From Paenibacillus jilunlii (GTDB lineage: Bacteria; Bacillota; Bacilli; Paenibacillales; Paenibacillaceae): DNA of 64,000 bases. How positions within the stretch are numbered: position 1 is the stretch's first letter; the number at the start of each line of letters is the position of its first letter. The position numbers and the translations under genes are program-made. Of the stretch, positions 61,186-64,000 are shown piece after piece. Below the pieces are notes generated by a model. The model had not been told where the DNA came from, searched no databases, and worked only from the letters and a program-made list of their open reading frames with translations. The DNA lies in assembly GCF_900102965.1 (NCBI RefSeq), contig NZ_FNGM01000014.1:33243-97242 (forward strand), in the 5' to 3' direction.

Positions 61186-61517
61186 TTCTGTGAAAAATGG
61201 ACTTTGGCCCCTAATTGCACAAATCAATTGCACCAAATACAGCAGAATGCGATTTTGCCGCAATATACAGGGATTCTGTTGCATAAAGTGCAAGCATAAT
61301 CATAATGCCCTATATTGAACATGCTCCAGCCATACAAATTTCAGCGCTATGGTGTATTGCATAAGATTCTGCACTAACCCTAAGATCTTTGGCATATAAA
61401 CCTAAGGATATCGCGATCTTTTGAAAAAAGGGTTTGATTAAAATTTTTAGGGTATATATGATAAGGGTATAAAAATGACCCACGGTTCATTTTGAGGCCG
61501 GAGGACACGAAGAGAGG
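61186..61517. other. Non-coding gap before the MMPL exporter gene
   Basis: 332 bases of AT-rich sequence. It contains TGTTGCA-type repeat words at 61271-61292 and 61355-61377 and two direct GGGTATA words at 61450 and 61465. I see no gene, RNA or clear promoter. Confidence 0.5.
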
Positions 61518-63743
61518 ATGAACGGAATGTCAGGCTACGGAAAATGGGTGGCAGGCAGCAAGACAAAGTGGGTTACCCTAATCGTCTGGATAGCGGTTGT
61601 GGGAGCACTCACCATGTTATGGCCTTCGGTGAATTCGCAGGAGCTGAACAATGCATCCAACCTGCCTGAAGATTTGCAGTCGGTGCGGGCTTCAGCCGTT
61701 GCTGAAAGGGAGTTTCCGGCTGGCAGCGGCGTCCCCGCCTTGCTCGTATGGCATAGGGAAGGCGGAATGTCTGGGGAGGATCTGGCTCATATCACCGCTG
61801 TGTACAGCAAGCTTGAGCAGCAGCCATTGGCACATCAGAACTATGTTCCGCCGCTCGGGAAGCTGCCGCCGCAGGCGCTTCAGGCTTCGTTGTCAGAGGA
61901 TGGCAGCACACTGGTTACCCCGGTGCTTTTTGACAAGACGGCGGACAGCGGCCAGCTCGGTGAAGCATTAAAGGAAATGAAAAAAGTAATAAAAACAGAG
62001 ACAGGCAGTGACCCTTCCACAGCGAAGACGGAGAGTAATGATCTAAGCCTCCGGGTATCCGGGCCGGTAGGGATCTCCGTTGATGCGACTGGACTGTTCC
62101 AGAATGCGGATGTCTCACTGCTGATCGCAACGGTCGTGCTGGTGCTTGTGTTCCTGCTGTTCATCTACCGCTCGCCGATTCTGGCCTTGATTCCACTGGT
62201 GGCGGTAGGCTTTGCCTATGGTGTTACCAGCCCTGTGCTCGGAAAAATGGCCCAGGAAGGCTGGATCACCGTAGACTCCCAGGCCATTTCCATTATGACC
62301 GTGCTGCTGTTCGGTGCGGGTACGGACTATTGCCTGTTCCTGATTTCCCGGTTCCGCCAGATGCTGAAGGTGGAGGAGCATAAGGGGCACGCATTACTGC
62401 GTGCAATCACACATTCTTCCGGCGCTATCGCCATGAGCGGATTTACAGTTGTGCTGGCGCTGTTTGCGCTGCTGCTGGCCAAATACGGTGCGTATCACCG
62501 GTTCGCCGTTCCGTTCAGCGTCTCGATTCTGATTATGGGGATAGCCAGCTTGACGCTGGTGCCTGCGCTGCTGGCGATTTTTGGCCGCACCTCCTTTTTC
62601 CCGTTTATTCCGCGTACTCCGCAGATGGAAGCCGACCGGGCCAAAGCGAAGGGCAAACCGGCACCGCAGCCCAAATCAACACGCAAAAAAGGGATCGGCA
62701 ATCTCGTGGTTTCCCGCCCTTGGGTGATTGTAGGCATTACAGTGGTTCTCCTGGGGGTGCTCGCCACCTTTTCCAGCGGGATCAAGTTTACTTACGATAT
62801 TCTCTCATCTTTTCCGGAGGATATGGAGTCGCGCGAGGGCTTTGACCTTATCGGCACCCAGTTCTCTCCCGGCGAGCTGGCTCCGGCCAAGCTGATGATT
62901 GATACGCAGGGTAAGGTGAACGGGGAGGATATCAAGGTTGTTCTCAGCGGTATTTCTTATATTGATACGGTGTCCGATCCCCAGCAGGGTGCGGTCAACC
63001 ATAATATCCTCGGGTATGATGTAGAATTCACAAGCAATCCATATTCTCTGGAGGCCATGAGCCACATTCCGGCGCTTCAGGCATCCGTAGAACAGGCGCT
63101 GGCTGAATCGGGTCTGGACAACGCCAAGGATAGTGTGTGGATCAGCGGACAGACTGCGACCCAGTACGATACCAAAGAACTCGGGGAGAGAGATACGGCT
63201 CTGATTATTCCGGTCGTTATCGGGATGATTACCGTGCTGCTGCTGATCTATCTGCGTTCTGTGGTAGCGACGGTTTATCTGGTGGCAACCGTAATCCTGT
63301 CGTTCTTTTCAGCGCTTGGGCTGGGTTGGATTATTATTCATTATCTTATGGGAGCAGACGCCATTCAGGGCGCTATTCCGCTGTATTCCTTCGTGTTCCT
63401 GGTTGCACTGGGGGAGGACTACAACATCTTCATGATCTCGAACATCTGGAAAAAACGCAAAATTATGCCGCTGAAGCAGGCCATTGCTGAAGGAGTAAAT
63501 GAGACCGGCTCGGTCATCACCTCCGCCGGGCTCATACTGGCCGGAACCTTTGCGGTGCTGGCCAGCCTGCCGATTCAAGTGCTGGTGCAGTTCGGCATTA
63601 TCACCGCCATTGGGGTGCTGCTGGACACCTTCGTAGTCCGCCCTTTCCTGGTGCCGGCAATTACCGTACTCTTGGGCCGCTGGTCCTTCTGGCCGGGTAA
63701 GCATCAGGAGCAGGAGCGAGCGCTGTTAGTGAGCGAGGATTAA
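61518..63743 (+). CDS. MMPL/RND-superfamily transporter
   Basis: 741 residues, about twelve membrane helices in two halves, each with an MMPL domain: an N-terminal helix then an extracellular loop of about 160 residues, helices 185-360 with AGTDYCLFLISRFRQ, a second loop, and helices 565-730 with ALGEDYNIFMISNIWKKR. Actinobacterial and Firmicute relatives export lipids, siderophores or antibiotics. The start at 61518 abuts the GAGAGG site; ATG 61527, nine bases after that site, may be the true one. No regulator is adjacent. A terminator follows at about 63866. Confidence 0.88.
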   Translation: MNGMSGYGKWVAGSKTKWVTLIVWIAVVGALTMLWPSVNSQELNNASNLPEDLQSVRASAVAEREFPAGSGVPALLVWHREGGMSGEDLAHITAVYSKLEQQPLAHQNYVPPLGKLPPQALQASLSEDGSTLVTPVLFDKTADSGQLGEALKEMKKVIKTETGSDPSTAKTESNDLSLRVSGPVGISVDATGLFQNADVSLLIATVVLVLVFLLFIYRSPILALIPLVAVGFAYGVTSPVLGKMAQEGWITVDSQAISIMTVLLFGAGTDYCLFLISRFRQMLKVEEHKGHALLRAITHSSGAIAMSGFTVVLALFALLLAKYGAYHRFAVPFSVSILIMGIASLTLVPALLAIFGRTSFFPFIPRTPQMEADRAKAKGKPAPQPKSTRKKGIGNLVVSRPWVIVGITVVLLGVLATFSSGIKFTYDILSSFPEDMESREGFDLIGTQFSPGELAPAKLMIDTQGKVNGEDIKVVLSGISYIDTVSDPQQGAVNHNILGYDVEFTSNPYSLEAMSHIPALQASVEQALAESGLDNAKDSVWISGQTATQYDTKELGERDTALIIPVVIGMITVLLLIYLRSVVATVYLVATVILSFFSALGLGWIIIHYLMGADAIQGAIPLYSFVFLVALGEDYNIFMISNIWKKRKIMPLKQAIAEGVNETGSVITSAGLILAGTFAVLASLPIQVLVQFGIITAIGVLLDTFVVRPFLVPAITVLLGRWSFWPGKHQEQERALLVSED

Positions 63744-63865
63744 TTTAGGGAGAGGGCCAATACAATAAAGAGGTGCGGACGGGCTGGGCGAGAACATGAG
63801 GAGTATTGAGCAGGGAGCTTCTCGACGTCCCCGTTGCTGTAATATGCGGCTGCTCATTAATATAC

Positions 63866-63914
63866 AACAGGGATGCCCCGCTGTGCCGTATAGGTCAGCA
63901 GGGCATCCCTGTTT
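63866..63914 (+). terminator. Terminator-like hairpin at the window end
   Basis: AACAGGGATGCCC pairs with GGGCATCCCTGTT, extended by GCTG/CAGC, around a 12-base loop; followed by TTAGG. It lies 120 bases after the MMPL gene. No further gene is visible before 64000. Confidence 0.7.
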
Positions 63915-64000
63915 AGGTTAGGCAAGCAATCAACGGCAGTAATACCGCAATAAGCGGGCTATCTGGCGAAATGAAAGGTAAAAGTACCTTTGAATTCGTC

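Noticed and set aside
1..64000. CRISPR arrays, rRNA and tRNA genes
   Set aside because: No regular direct repeats with unique spacers, no tRNA-like TTCGA arms with clover-leaf context and no rRNA blocks were seen by eye.

Overview
The window looks like a chromosomal segment from a Paenibacillus-type spore-forming Firmicute. The evidence is moderately high GC, strong GGAGG ribosome sites, Gram-positive envelope genes (mprF, an LtaS-type sulfatase, lrgAB), a Spo0E-like phosphatase, many cyclic-di-GMP proteins and IS1182-type remnants. I see no rRNA, tRNA, CRISPR array, prophage or replication origin.

Layout. 1-4 kb: the 3' end of mprF, then an ECF vitamin-transport module (an ATPase fused to the EcfT membrane protein, plus a second ATPase) divergent from bioY. 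4-9.6 kb: a cytoplasmic alpha-amylase, a DUF72 protein, a metallo-beta-lactamase-fold hydrolase and a membrane diguanylate cyclase. 10-23 kb: a coherent reductive pyrimidine catabolism locus. It holds an ABC importer with two permeases and an NMT1/THI5-type lipoprotein, (methyl)malonate-semialdehyde dehydrogenase, a beta-alanine-type aminotransferase, a PucR-family regulator, preT, preA, dihydropyrimidinase and a small unknown protein. The importer and preT share a TATGTTA-N7-TAACATA operator-like site. No beta-ureidopropionase is present. 23-35 kb: a TVP38-type membrane protein, a class V aminotransferase with a DsrE-like partner and an AraC regulator, two GGDEF-EAL proteins around an acetate transporter gene, a UbiA prenyltransferase and a Gfo/Idh/MocA oxidoreductase. 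35-50 kb: a cystine-type symporter, an ABC exporter pair, an MHYT-GGDEF-EAL protein, a chemoreceptor, a MarR regulator, an LtaS-type enzyme, a nuclease-helicase fusion and a second oxidoreductase. 50-59 kb: lrgAB with a divergent LysR regulator, a Spo0E-like protein, an HTH-TPR receptor overlapping a 45-residue secreted pro-peptide gene (a candidate quorum-sensing pair), and a MarR-controlled heterodimeric ABC exporter. 59-61.2 kb: a secreted double CBM21 protein of low GC lying between two deleted IS1182-like elements. 61.5-64 kb: an MMPL/RND exporter.

The most interesting items are the receptor/pro-peptide pair at 52.9-54.4 kb, the pyrimidine regulon with its shared operator, the CBM21 gene flanked by decayed transposons, and a family of about 45-bp palindromic repeats scattered through intergenic space, one of which supplies the stop codon of preT. 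Gene functions are inferred from motifs and family knowledge; no database search was run.
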